This document shows, one piece after another, positions 1 through 11,603 of a stretch of DNA of 64,000 nt. Origin of the DNA: Lepidostoma basale. Taxonomy: Eukaryota; Arthropoda; Insecta; Trichoptera; Lepidostomatidae. The stretch is taken from the NCBI GenBank assembly GCA_022606425.2, contig JAHDVF020001313.1:62001-126000 (forward strand). Direction: 5' to 3'. The position numbers and the translations under genes are program-made. Every line of letters begins with the position of its first letter. Positions within the stretch are counted from its first letter, which is position 1. The notes beneath the pieces are model-generated. The model was not told the origin of the DNA and ran no database searches. It saw only the letters and a program-made list of their open reading frames with translations.

Positions 1-355
1 TGAATCATAAATGTATAACCAGTTTTTTACGATGAAGCCTCGAATTTCGGAAAAAACGGCGGAAGCAAAGTTATACACCTAATATATTTATAGGTACTAA
101 ATCAATCACTACGTATTACTTTTGTAAACAGGGGTCTACTTTTCAACAGTTATTAAGTTAATAATTGGGATTAATTTTAGGTGCTAAAAAGTTATGTGTA
201 CGTTCATTTATTTAAATTATAAATTCGTTGTTTTTTTATTTTTTATAATGCGCAATGTTCAAAATATAATTACAAAATTTAACCAACTATTTTTAATGTT
301 GCATAACCGAGATTCACTTTGTTGCAGAAATCGTCTTTTCTATTGAAGCATTCTG

Positions 356-452
356 AAATGGGGTGGGGGAGTTGTTCCGTCTGGCACAGGACAAAGAGGC
401 CTACGCCAGGGTGATAGCCGACGTCGGGGGACCTGTCATGGCACTCGAAGAA
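356..452 (+). mobile_element. L-Bov non-LTR retrotransposon, 3' end fragment
   Basis: Reads GELFRLAQDKEAYARVIADV in one frame, matching the carboxy end of the longer copy at 21216-21650 (ELFRAAQDGEAYSRVIVNV). The same DNA continues as an acctgtcatggcac stretch also seen at 37524-37582. Only the last few dozen codons survive, so it is a 5'-truncated, non-functional insertion. Confidence 0.6.
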
Positions 453-1289
453 TATTCTGAAACAATAAGTTTTTGGGTTGAAAAACAAAAATCGACTTAT
501 TGCTTATAAAACGGTTTGATTTGTGGTTTGAAATATTATAAAAGTTAGAAGTGATGTAATTTAATGTGCATTCGTAGATATGATTATTAATTGTAAATAA
601 TTTATATCAAGGTGCAAAACTTCGATAATTTTATTTGTGATATTGCAGGTGTTCAAAATTTTTCATACGTATTTAGCCAAAATCAACTAATTATAATATT
701 CATTGATTATGTCAATAAAATTATCTAGTTCGTAGCAGTGATCACATGTATTATACGTCATCATGCATACATACCAACAGTGGACATTCCCAGGGAACCA
801 TTCAGATATATCTAAATTAAATCACAAATACTTTGAAAGATAAAACAATAATGAATTTAAAGATAACTTATTTTTATGCAATTGTTCTAAAAACTTTTTT
901 GTTTTTATTTTTTTAATAACCCAAAACATTCAATAAAAACATGCACGCATGTTAGAATTAAACGAATAATTTTTTAATATGTTTCCTTGCATATATTTTC
1001 TAAAATTTGTTCAGTGTATCTTATTCAAGTGGTTAAATATTTTAAAACACACAATATAACTAAGATTAAATATCAAATTTAAAAATTAGATGTTTCATAT
1101 TATTCGTATTTACTAATTTCTTTTTCTATTTTTCCGGTAAAAAATATATCATGGGCGAAATGACAGTTGAAAAAATGTATTTAGCAGAAATCTATTCAAG
1201 ATAAATTAACTAATAGAAGACTCAAAATTTTAGTTCATATACGAAATACTTCTTCTTGTAATGTCAAGATGTTATAAATTAATCGGAGC
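453..1289. other. AT-rich interval, nothing recognised
   Basis: No coding frame, repeat family or RNA signal that I can support. Confidence 0.4.
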
Positions 1290-1400
1290 GTAGAGAGAAT
1301 GGATCGTCACACTCTGATATCATGAGGCACTTCATTCGATATCTCCTCATTCATACAGCTTATCATGCTTTTAAATCAATGGGTCCGACTTGTTGTAATT
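1290..1400 (-). mobile_element. L-TTAG fragment, badly decayed
   Basis: The stretch gagaatggatcgtcacact followed by a cattcatacagcttatcatgc block is a mutated version of the 3' region of L-TTAG in reverse (compare 43780-43870). The TTAG tail is missing. Assignment rests on word-level similarity only. Confidence 0.4.
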
Positions 1401-1739
1401 TGGACATTTATCGATTTGATTGTAATCATATTTATTAATGTCTTTGTGTGATGTTGTCAAAAATTTCAGAGTCCATTAAAAACGTTCCTTTAACATTTTA
1501 GTTAATGGAATACGAAGTGACAAAACTCATAAGAATACTTTCCCGACCTTGATTATTGAATTTCCCAGATAAGTAACTAATAATATACTTTATTTTATAT
1601 CAAGCAGTATTGTGTCCCTCGATTCCGCAGGATCCCTCATACGGATAAGAATCTACACACACATACTTTTATATCCATCTGTGCCTTCCTTATCAACCTC
1701 CATCAATGCCCTGAATAAAATATTGTATCGTGATTCGCC

Positions 1740-2345
1740 CGGGAACTGGACGTGTGTAATAAACAAACCAAATTAATACGAATCAGCATTTATTTCTAAA
1801 ATCCACAATAAAACTGATAATTTGTACAATTTACAATATACACGGATGTTGCGTGTTGGCCAGCGACCATATCTAATTATAAATAGAGAATCTTGCGGGT
1901 GGAGACTGCGTCGTCAGCATGCAGCACGTCCTCCTCAAGACGGGGCGGCGGCTGACGTTCTTTGTGATAATGGCGGCAATGAGTCAGTGCATCATCAGGT
2001 TTGGGCGATTTCCGGACCACATGGAATGTACGACGTGGATGATAATGAAGGCACAGATGCGAAAATCAGCAACTCCGGTTCCCCAATGCACGGTGGCGTG
2101 GCCGATTCTCTCGTCTCTCGCAGAGTCCGAAACATGTGGCCCCCTATGCAGTGCATTTTTTCTCTCTCGGTCCGATTTGTTAATTGTCCTTAGATGATGT
2201 TGTCTCCCTGGTGATTCGATTCGTAATCCCCGACACTTTCCCAAAAAACCTCGCGGGCTTGTAAACACAGTATTGCCACCACACAAAATCCTTTGTCCAC
2301 TTTCAACCTATAGTCAAATTATTGAATAAAGCGTATTATTGCCTG
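1740..2345. other. GC-richer island of unknown nature upstream of Gbeta
   Basis: This 0.6 kb is clearly richer in G+C than its surroundings and carries overlapping open frames of about 100 codons on both strands (1822-2193 plus, 1984-2286 minus). None resembles a family I know, and frames open on both strands are expected in GC-rich DNA. A TATAAATAG word sits at 1878-1886, but no initiator lies at the usual spacing. It could be an upstream noncoding exon or promoter region of the Gbeta gene, or a diverged insertion. Confidence 0.3.
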
Positions 2346-2388
2346 TATATTTAATTTATTATAACCTCTAAATACACACTATACCGTT

Positions 2389-2552
2389 GTGTGCAGCTCC
2401 GCACGCGTCGCACCCTGCGTGGCCACCTGGCCAAGATATATGCCATGCGTTGGGGCACGGATTCTCGCAATCTGGTAGCTGCCTCTCAAGATGGCAAGCT
2501 CATTGTATGGATAGCCACACCACCAATAAGGTAGATGCCATTCCGCTGCGCT
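2389..2552 (+). pseudogene. Partial copy of Gbeta coding sequence
   Basis: About 164 bp nearly identical to the Gbeta1 coding sequence at 3331-3496, covering the segment from [19 protein letters not shown] to [12 protein letters not shown]. Differences include H to R after YAM, S to A in LVSASQ, and loss of one G at the first repeat's W-D, which shifts the frame so it cannot be translated onward. Similarity stops abruptly after ctgcgctc. It starts at a gtgtgcag that resembles a 3' splice site, so it could be an old duplicated exon, but in the intact gene there is no intron there. A local segmental duplication or gene-conversion scar is the simplest reading. Confidence 0.85.
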
Positions 2553-3206
2553 CTTTAATGAAATCTTTTTCGTGTAAATATGTACAAAATTATTTTTAGT
2601 TTGTTCTATTTTACCCCGAATTTTTCATGTGTTTTTTTACGTGCGTTTTAAAAATGTCTATGCTTATCTTAAGATTAGTCTATGTCTTACTAAAAATCTG
2701 TATTCTGTGCCGGGGTTCGTCCTTATTACTGATCGCCGAGTTTAATTTTTAACAGAGATGAACAGTGCAGCTCCTGGTAAGGATTGTGTCTGCCCTGGCC
2801 GGAGAAGAGATTCTTGCGAAGCAGAATTCTAAATAGTTCGCTCCGATTCACCGCGTTTATGTTCAGTGGTTTATTCCTCCGTCTGTGTCCATCTTGTGAT
2901 AAGTATCAAAGTACTAAAATCGATATGCTTTCTTCCTCTATCGAAATTCAGTCGTTCTAAATAAAATTGATTCCTATATTATAATTATTATTCGGAGTTC
3001 AGTGTTACAATCCTCGAATGTGCCTATTATTGTGAATTTCTTTTAAATTAAGAATTATTATTTAGCAAAATGGTGGACATTTGCGATGAAACCCTAAATA
3101 ATATTTCGCCATAAGTCGATACTGAAATCGAAATTCTTGAACTGATAAATAATTTAAGGCAAATTTTTCTATTGAAAAGACTTTTATTAAATCATTTGCA
3201 ATTAAA

Positions 3207-4229
3207 ATGAACGAGTTTGACAGTCTGCGGCAAGAGGCGGAGACTTTGAAGAACGCCATCCGGGATGCGCGCAAGGCAGCCTGCGATACCAGCTTGGCGC
3301 AGGCGGCGGGCGCGCTAGAGCCTGTGGGTCGTGTGCAGCTCCGCACGCGTCGCACCCTACGCGGTCACCTGGCCAAGATCTATGCCATGCATTGGGGCAC
3401 GGATTCTCGCAATCTGGTATCCGCCTCCCAGGATGGCAAGCTTATTGTGTGGGATAGCCACACCACCAACAAGGTACATGCCATTCCACTGCGCTCCTCC
3501 TGGGTAATGACTTGCGCATATGCCGCCTCGGGTGCCTATGTGGCCTGTGGGGGACTGGATAATATTTGCTCCATCTACAGCCTCAAGACTCGCGAGGGCA
3601 ACGTGCGTGTTTCACGCGAGCTTCCAGGCCACACGGGCTACTTGTCCTGTTGTCGCTTCTTGGATGATGGCCAGATCGTCACCAGCTCTGGAGACATGTC
3701 GTGTGCCCTGTGGGACATAGAAACAGGCCAGCAGTGTACCTCCTTCGCCGGCCATACGGGAGATGTCATGTCGTTATCTCTGGCGCCTGATGCACGTACT
3801 TTTGTATCGGCAGCCTGTGATGCATCTGCCAAACTGTGGGATATCCGAGAGGGTGTGTGTAAGCAGACTTTCCCTGGTCACGAATCTGACATTAACGCTG
3901 TGGCTTTCTTCCCCAGCGGTTACTCATTTGCCACAGGATCCGATGATGCCACTTGCCGCTTATTTGACATACGTTCTGATCAAGAGCTAGCTCTTTACTC
4001 ACACGACAACATTATCTGTGGCATTACCAGCGTAGCATTCAGCAAAAGTGGCCGCCTGCTCTTGGCGGGCTATGATGACTTTAACTGCAACGTGTGGGAC
4101 TCCATGAAAACAGAGCGTGCTGGCATCCTAGCTGGTCATGACAATCGCGTATCATGCCTCGGAGTTACAGATGATGGTATGGCCATAGCGACTGGCTCTT
4201 GGGATTCTTTCCTTCGTATTTGGAATTAG
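3207..4229 (+). CDS. Gbeta13F: Guanine nucleotide-binding protein subunit beta-1 (Gbeta13F type)
   Basis: The 340-residue product is the Gbeta subunit of heterotrimeric G proteins. It forms an obligate dimer with Ggamma at the inner face of the plasma membrane and relays signals from seven-helix receptors with Galpha. Length equals the family norm. Residues 1-40 form the amino-terminal helix that coils with Ggamma ([20 protein letters not shown]). Seven WD repeats follow, with canonical W-D ends ([34 protein letters not shown]), and the protein ends in the typical FLRIWN. The start ATG matches the conserved beginning of the family. The frame is uninterrupted, unlike many animal Gbeta genes, so it may be a retained retrocopy or an intron-poor locus; no poly(A) tract or flanking direct repeat was seen. 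Third positions are much richer in G+C than the flanks, which argues for a maintained gene. A ctcctg/gtaagg donor-like site at 2771-2782 could mark a noncoding 5' exon. The symbol is by similarity to the fly orthologue. Confidence 0.97.
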   Translation: MNEFDSLRQEAETLKNAIRDARKAACDTSLAQAAGALEPVGRVQLRTRRTLRGHLAKIYAMHWGTDSRNLVSASQDGKLIVWDSHTTNKVHAIPLRSSWVMTCAYAASGAYVACGGLDNICSIYSLKTREGNVRVSRELPGHTGYLSCCRFLDDGQIVTSSGDMSCALWDIETGQQCTSFAGHTGDVMSLSLAPDARTFVSAACDASAKLWDIREGVCKQTFPGHESDINAVAFFPSGYSFATGSDDATCRLFDIRSDQELALYSHDNIICGITSVAFSKSGRLLLAGYDDFNCNVWDSMKTERAGILAGHDNRVSCLGVTDDGMAIATGSWDSFLRIWN

Positions 4230-7200
4230 TGTTTCAGTCACTTGACGATTTTGCATTTTTAAGAATTATAATTTATTTTGCTTTGTTGCTAATATTAGTT
4301 TTTAATATTGGATAGTTTCTTTATATCCCTTGTGGATTTTTACTATATCACTGAACAATGTCTTTGTAAAACTTATCTTCCTGGCTCCTAAGTATTCGGG
4401 TTAAATATTAGATATTACAAAAATATTTTATTTACTCGCAACCCACATAACTTGAGTCATCCTACGGCCCAATGGAAGTTTCCTCTGTGTACTAGTTCCT
4501 TAGCACACAAACTACTTTTATTAGTTTTATAACTTATGCAAGCGAGCATCGCAAACATATTGACTTTGCACAGTGCTATCACTGACTAAGTAAATGTTTG
4601 TCGCCCTTGTGTCATCTCTGAGGACTATGTTTGCAGCTGGAAAATTATTATAGTAAGATTTGCTATTCAGTCTAGTCACCCATTCAATATGTTATAATAT
4701 TAAAATATTAAGCAACAACTTGTATTGCACTTTATACATTTTATTTTCCAATTTATTTTTAAGTTATTGTACTTAATATGTGTACGTTGGTATAAACAAT
4801 CTTCTCAGTTATAAGAAACCTTCAGCTTTGCTTATCCATGCTTTTTCTCTTACTTATATTTATGCACATTTATTAAATGCTAAGATTATGCTTTTAACTT
4901 CTTTGTTAATTTTAATACTTAAATGTTATTTTTAGCATAACTAATAGCAAACAGTCATTAGAAATATCCACAGAATAAAATAGCTCGAATGCTGCCAGAA
5001 TTCCCACCTATTGTAATTTTTACATAATCACAATTTGCATAATTTTTTTTCAAAATCACTCAAGCAAACATTGTGCACGGTGAGATTTAGGCGATAAAAC
5101 TAAACAATACAAAAATTCTAAATGGACTTCTATACATTTGCTGTTCTAAATGGACTTTTTATTATATTTAAAAAAAAGAACTAATATTATTTATGTCTCG
5201 GGGATTGGTTGCAGTCAATTCTGTGTAGACTTCCGCACTTGGTTTCATAGTTTAGTTACTTCGGAGGTGAGATGATTTTAATATAATAAGGATTACTTTA
5301 AGCTCTCAGTTTGATGTGACCATCCCACAAAAAAAACAGTACAAACCGTGTAAGATAATTTTTTGATTATCTTCCAAAATAAATTCTAAATGGTAGCAAT
5401 GTAATATAATGCCCTGCGCCCTGCTGCGTCCAGAGTGCCACTCGCACCTGGCCCCCGTAGCTAACAACATTTGTGTGTCTAAGTTAGTGCGCCTGAGATG
5501 GTGAAGATTAGCTGCAGTGTCAGTCTGGTTGCAAATACCAAAGTGTTGAAATCTATGACTGAATATTGTTATGGTATTATTTGGTTTTATAGTTATTTAG
5601 TTAAGACAAACATTAATGGATACCAAATGCTTGGTCATGTGACAAAGGTGTCTGCGTGATAGTTCAGTGGGCACACACTGCTTGCTCTGATGTAAGTATG
5701 CCAATATGACTCCACATTAACACCACTATATTGCATTTTGTAATAATAATAAAATCACAGTCTTCTTTTAAATATAATAATATTGTATTGTCTTTTAAGA
5801 AGTTATCTTTTTACAACTCAATAGAGACTCAATTGTCACTTTATAAACTTTATTTATTGTGTATTTATTATTTAACTTGTACTAATGAACAAAATTGTAT
5901 GATTTGATCAAAACTGTTGTCATAATATTTTAGCTTATGACCTGTGTAACTGTCTCATGATAGGCTAATAACTTTAGGATTAAATTAGTATAAATATATT
6001 TACATAATGAAAAAAACAATTATGCTTATAATTCATCACCAAATCATAAATGTGAAATGCTTTGAAAATTATGTAAAAATTATTTGTAATTCAATAACTT
6101 TTATTGTTATTATATTGGTTATTGATGGTGTTGTGGTAATATAAACTAGATGATAATTGTATATTATAATATTGTGAAAACAATATTTCAAACAACAAAT
6201 GTAATCAAAAAATTTTATGATATTATAGATTTAAGCATAAACTACTTTTTTATATGAAATCTTTGGCATGTCATGTCATCTCTGAGACAGCTATGTAATT
6301 CGCCAATTTTGTAGTAAGTAATTTTTCTCTAAGTGTTTTTTTTTAATTCAATCATTTTTGTTTACAGACACTTCCAATAAATTTTTAAGTGCTAAATTAA
6401 TCTTATAAAAACTTGCAGATAATAAAATGAAAACTTGTGAAAATGTCATTGGTGCACATACCAGACGTAGCAAAAATAAATTCTAGTATATTTGTTTTAT
6501 GAAACACACTACAAAATCTAAGGCAACAAATGATGGAAAAGAGTATGGCGAGTAGAGTTTGCTAATATAATAGTTTTACGATTTTAGAATGTACTTAAAC
6601 AATCGTAAGAATAAAGCTAGAATGGAAAGGTTGGTAAATTGAGAGACCAAATTCTGATTTGACAGTTTATTCAGTGTTGTATTAACAGTATCAGCTTAAG
6701 CTTAATGTCCTACGGTCGGATCGTGACTTCCACATACAGATGACGATGAGACAGTATTACAGTTTCCATGTCACTGTATGTCTGGACTTAGTCTTGATTG
6801 GTTACTCCAAAAGTGCAGTAGAATGTGTTAAATCCAATTCCGCGGGTTCACCTGAAGCCCCGAGGCTCACAATATAACTTGTTGTGTCGGTGCATTTATA
6901 TATTGTGATAGTTGGTAAGCCTGGTGTATCGTGTAGTTCATTGTAATCCTAAGGTAATCATTTATTAATTGCATAAAGTTAATTTTCAAGAACTATACCC
7001 TTTAGAGCATTTCCAACACATTTTAGTCAGTCTGTAATATTTGTTTCCAGTTAATAAGAAATGTCATTGCATCTAAGATTTCTTGAAAACATGTAACAAA
7101 TATATACTCCAATACAACCTTTTTTACGCATTTTTCTAAATATTATAATCATTAAATTACCCTTAATATATTACAAGATAAGTGTGTATTTCCTTGGCTC

Positions 7201-8160
7201 CTGTTACTTCCTCCACGCCATAAGATTTGCCTACATTTCCGGAGAGTCTACGCGCACAGCAGTGTCTCCACCCTGGGCAAAGTCTTCCAGTCTTTGAGAC
7301 TCGCGGACAATTTGAGATAAACGAATACCTTGTTTCTGGTGTGTGTAGGTGGTAACGTTATTTGAAGTTGCTAATTAAAGAGCCACAATGCTGTAGATTT
7401 AGACTCCCTTATTGCTAATAATAGGTGACCCATTTCTGCACTAAATTGGCTCTTATTTTGGTAAAATGTTTAATTTAGGAACATTATTAATATATTGGAC
7501 TAGGAATAAGGACAGAGAAAGGTCGCTGTGTAGATGGGTCAGCTCAAGTGGGTCACCAGTGAAACTCGCTCGTGTTTAGTTTGATAAGAGATTAAACTAG
7601 ATGCAAAACAACTGCAACATGTATTCAGCGATTTTTTTCTGAGCGTATCATTAAGGAAATATATGCGTCTATGTATTTGCGATTTTAATTGTTTAGCTAT
7701 ATGTTTTATGTCTTAGTATCTAATCCATTATATTTTTAACATATGTTCAGGCTTACCCCGTGTTATAACCATGTCTAGTGGTGGGAATGAATGGTTCTTA
7801 ATAATTGGTTATATATAATGGGGTATGTTTGCACATTGTTTTCTCATGAATTGCTCTTATTGACCCATTTTGACACACTAATTTCTCAGATTAGAAGCTT
7901 TTTTGTTATCCGAGGGCATTAAGAACTCTTCATTTTCTTTGATTATTACTTTGCGATATTTATTAAAAACATTTGTCCTATAAGAAATTCACATATGTAT
8001 ACTTTTATTTGCTGTATTCTGTGGTAGGCGTTTAATTTCCTTTTGTGTGCATTGTAAACTGAAAGGTTTTAATGCGAAATAAGATTTATAAATGCTTTTT
8101 GTCTTTCGCTAGCGATGTGTAACCACTTATTACTAATAAAATTCTTAATATATGGATATT
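4230..8160 (+). other. Repeat-poor tract after Gbeta, possible long 3' UTR
   Basis: Almost 4 kb without any of the transposon families that crowd the rest of the window, with several AATAAA-like words (for example 4974-4979 and near 8137) and two GC-richer patches (5410-5470, 7195-7330). No coding frame is supported. Freedom from insertions next to an intact gene is what a long, selected 3' UTR would look like, but only transcripts can show it. Confidence 0.35.
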
Positions 8161-9334
8161 TATTTTATTTTCCATAAAAGTAACAATATGTTAAAATGAT
8201 TTTCATATCTTGAAACCATTCAAAGGCAGACCATTTCAAGTAAATGAGACATCTATTTACCTATTTTCTTATGCACCCGTAACACCTTTTAGAATGCCTA
8301 TTTTTTTTATAGCCAGAAATATATATATATACCAGAAAATATATATCATTAATCTCAGACTTAATTTTGTGGACATAGGGTCCTGACAAACTGGTGTATT
8401 ATACCACATTAAGTCAGTCTTCATTAATAAAAATATATATATTTTTTGATAATAATCTGAAATACCTTACGGATCTACAATATACACACAACCTATTAAA
8501 CTCCAGAGGTGAGCTTAGTAGAAAACAAAATATATGACAGGTACCAAATTTTTTATTATTGGCAGGTTTTCAATTGATCCATTAGTATATTATAGGTAAA
8601 AAGCGATCTTCAGCCTGGTCTGAGCGTAATTTTGGATTCTTAGTAACCCCTTAATGCGTAGTAAAATTCTCAATCAACCAAATCATTGTTTGTTATCGAT
8701 AAAATAATGCGAATGCTTTTTCACCTAATAAAATCTTTTTAGCTTCTTGGCACTACTGATAAAGATATTTAACTAATATATATCCTAGAAATAAAATGCC
8801 TCTTTTGATCTGCTCTGAAAGGAAAAGTTTCCTACATAAATTAACCTAGAAAAGTTGTTAGAACAAGTTATATACTTTAGTATTATTTTTTGCTACTTAA
8901 CTTAGAGAACACTTACAAGTTTCGATATTAAGAATATGCTAATTATCAGTGAGGTGTGTGAAAATAAAAAAAGGATGACATTCTTTCGAATTTAATCTTT
9001 TTTTTTTTTAACTTTCATTTATATTTTCATTATATTTTCATTTATATTATCATATATATTTTCTTGATAATGTGTGGCTTGACATAGTGTTTCTCAAACC
9101 AACTCTTGTATCAAGCTAGACTTGACATTATATGACACAATTTTAAAAGCTAATTTAAATTAATCAATAAAAAAAAAATATTTCAAATTCTAATGTGACA
9201 TATTCGGAATATTGAAATTTGTAAAACAGAACTAAATTAGTCATTTTTCAACTATTAAATAGAAGTAAATAGAGTGCAAAGGGTTCAGGCACTGTGAATT
9301 CCTCAATAATGGGATTTTTATGAATAATTTTTTT
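8161..9334. other. AT-rich interval, nothing recognised
   Basis: Long A/T runs and short ATAT repeats (around 8320 and 8430). No gene or classified repeat. Confidence 0.35.
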
Positions 9335-9520
9335 TTTCTTCCACTATGGAATTTATTCTACTCAACATGTTTCGAATAAATCTCTCCACTTATTATAAAA
9401 TATTTTTAAAAAGTTCAAACATAAAATATTAATCCATTTTTCATGAAGGTTTTTACCTTCGAAGCATGTTGAATAAAATGAACTCAAATGTGGAAAAAAC
9501 AGTGTTTTAATTCATAAAAA
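9335..9520. repeat. Penelope-like hairpin repeat, family A (decayed hammerhead)
   Basis: Inverted pair. The right arm has GAAGG/CCTTC stem, then GAAGC-AT-GTT at about 9444-9470. The left arm, read on the minus strand, has GAAAC-AT-GTT near 9364-9375. The CTGATGA box is lost. It ends with the family A tail cagtgttttaattcat, shared with copies at 21.06, 54.06 and 62.31 kb. Confidence 0.55.
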
Positions 9521-10125
9521 TCATTTAAGTATGCATAAAACAGATCCAAAACACTATTTTTTCGTTAACCCAACACCTTTCTGAATTAAATATATGAAAA
9601 AGCGCCTGCATTTATACAATCAGCAACATCAAACATCTTGCTCACATGGAAAGAATATGCAATATTTCAGGAGTTTTATTTGGGTTGGCAAATAGCAAGA
9701 TTTCCAGTAATTCTTTAGAATAGAGCGTAACATAAATGTCTTCATTAAAGGCGAGAAACTCGTGCTCAAAAAGGTCTATAAGAAAATGTGCTAATTATCT
9801 GTGGCCTCGTTCCACTTTTGTGCTGACTGCCACGGGACTGGAGTTTACATATTCGAAGAGATAGATTCTTGCTAATCTACAAAATCTTGGTGACTATATA
9901 AGACATATAGAATTAATAGTGTGCGGCAAAAATTATAATATCCAGCTAAATTAGACTAAAACTTGAAAAATAAACTTAAATATCTTGCACTTTATTTAAG
10001 CCTAAGACGTTAACACTGGAATTTCATTGGTAATTTAGAAGGCTTATTAAACTTTGTAAATATGTATAAAAAAAAAAGCTTTTTATATATTTTTACCAAA
10101 TAAAAGTAACATACGAGTACATGTA

Positions 10126-10987
10126 CAGTACACTCCCGATTTTTCGGGGTTGGGTTTAACCTGGAAGCGGATTATCCGAGACACTTGAGTCATTGAAAAA
10201 ATATATTTTAAAAACAAAAATATTTCACAATAGTACTTATAATGCAAACAAAAACTCAAATCTGTCACAAAGACATTGGGCTTTGTAGTTCCGTCAACAA
10301 AGGGCGGAAGATATTCCTGTCTGCTGTGAGGAATCAGAGAAATTGACGCACGTGCATGACACGATGTATGAATGTTGAGGAAGCGAGAGAAATATGTCAG
10401 GAAAGAAAAGTGTGGCAGTCCATTCTTTCTGCCTACCCCTTCGGAGAGACGGCGTGATGGTTAGTTAGTGTTTGTATTATAAATATAGCTTTGTACATGT
10501 CAAAGTTAACTCATAAATTATAAGTATAAATAATTTTATAGACTAAATACACTCATCATATAAAATATGGTGTATATTCATAAATTGAATGACTATTTAT
10601 ATATAATTATAAAAATATTATAAAATATTACCAAAAAAAAAAGTTTATAATTTATTGATGTAATTAATTGGCTAATTAAAAGAATATATTAGGGGCTCAG
10701 AGGCTGTTTGCGCAGTTAAAGCTAAACAATTGATCAAGGTGATTTCAATGTGTCTTCTGGATGGTTGATGCGCTTTAAACAGAGACTCCGCATTCAACGA
10801 AAAACCAAAAAGTGTGACGCTGTCAACACATGCGTCTTATTAAGCAAGTAGGTATACATAAACGCATATAGCACATAGTTTTTAATTTCTCTTTGTTTGC
10901 ATTTTTTTCATGTTTTCGAATTAACCGGGAAATCAATTATTTGTGATTTTTTTTCACCATTCAACCCGGAAAGTCGGGAGTGTACTG
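10126..10987 (+). mobile_element. pogo/Tigger DNA transposon remnant
   Basis: The ends are inverted repeats beginning CAGTACACTCCCGA and ending TCGGGAGTGTACTG, each flanked by TA (10124-10125 and 10988-10989), the target of Tc1/mariner-pogo elements. Inside, 10741-10815 reads DFNVSSGWLMRFKQR, the helix-turn-helix of CENP-B-type transposases (consensus SSGWL.RFK.R). The DDE domain is absent and an L-TTAG fragment is inserted at 10324-10470. It is an internally deleted, dead copy. Confidence 0.85.
10324..10470 (+). mobile_element. L-TTAG 3' end nested in the pogo element
   Basis: About 147 bp closely matching the 3' end of the long copy at 55370-55530: cgtgcatgacacgatgtatg, then cctaccccttcgg, ggcgtgatggttagttag. 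It lies between the two pogo ends, so it inserted after the pogo copy did. Confidence 0.85.
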
Positions 10988-11603
10988 TATTTTTATATCA
11001 ATAATAATATAAAAACATATAAAAGGTTTTTTATTCCAGAGATGCATTATCTTTCCAAATTAAATCTCTTGGAATCTAGGGCGGCTTAGTGTCGATTTGG
11101 ATCAAATCTGAGAATAAAGACGAGTGTTATTAGTAAAAATAAATAATAATTAAAACAACTTACAAACATGTAATTTTAAGCATTTTAATGTTTTCAATTA
11201 TTTGAATTGCGTCATAGTTTTAATTCAATTATTTTATTATGTTCTATTTTTTTTAAATTAATTTATTAGCTTGAAAAGAGATCTCCTTAATCAGAACGAA
11301 AAAATTTCCAAAATGAATTTGAATGTATAATCTGCTCATAAAATAAAATCTAAGAATAATACTCATTAATGAAAGTTACTCCTTACAATGGAACGTAAAT
11401 TATGTTAAATCCTAATAATAATAAAAGTGTACTGCAGCTAATCAGTGAAATAAATAAAGGTAAGAGTACATAAATTTCTATATTCAACAGGTACAATAAT
11501 ATCTTTTATACTACAACTGAACCAATCTAAAAATGTATATTTATTCAATACTTGCACATTGGTATTTTTTTTAAATGTAAGCAGCAGTTTTAACTTTAAT
11601 ATA
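10988..11603. other. AT-rich interval, nothing recognised
   Basis: No gene or classified repeat seen. Confidence 0.35.

Noticed and set aside
1984..2286. 100-codon minus-strand frame upstream of Gbeta
   Set aside because: Overlaps an equally long plus-strand frame in GC-rich DNA; no motif.
2771..2782. Confirmed 5' UTR exon of Gbeta ending at gtaagg
   Set aside because: A single donor-like word without a clear promoter is not enough.
9000..9060. CRISPR-like or satellite array
   Set aside because: Only simple A/T repeats; no spaced direct repeats anywhere in the window.
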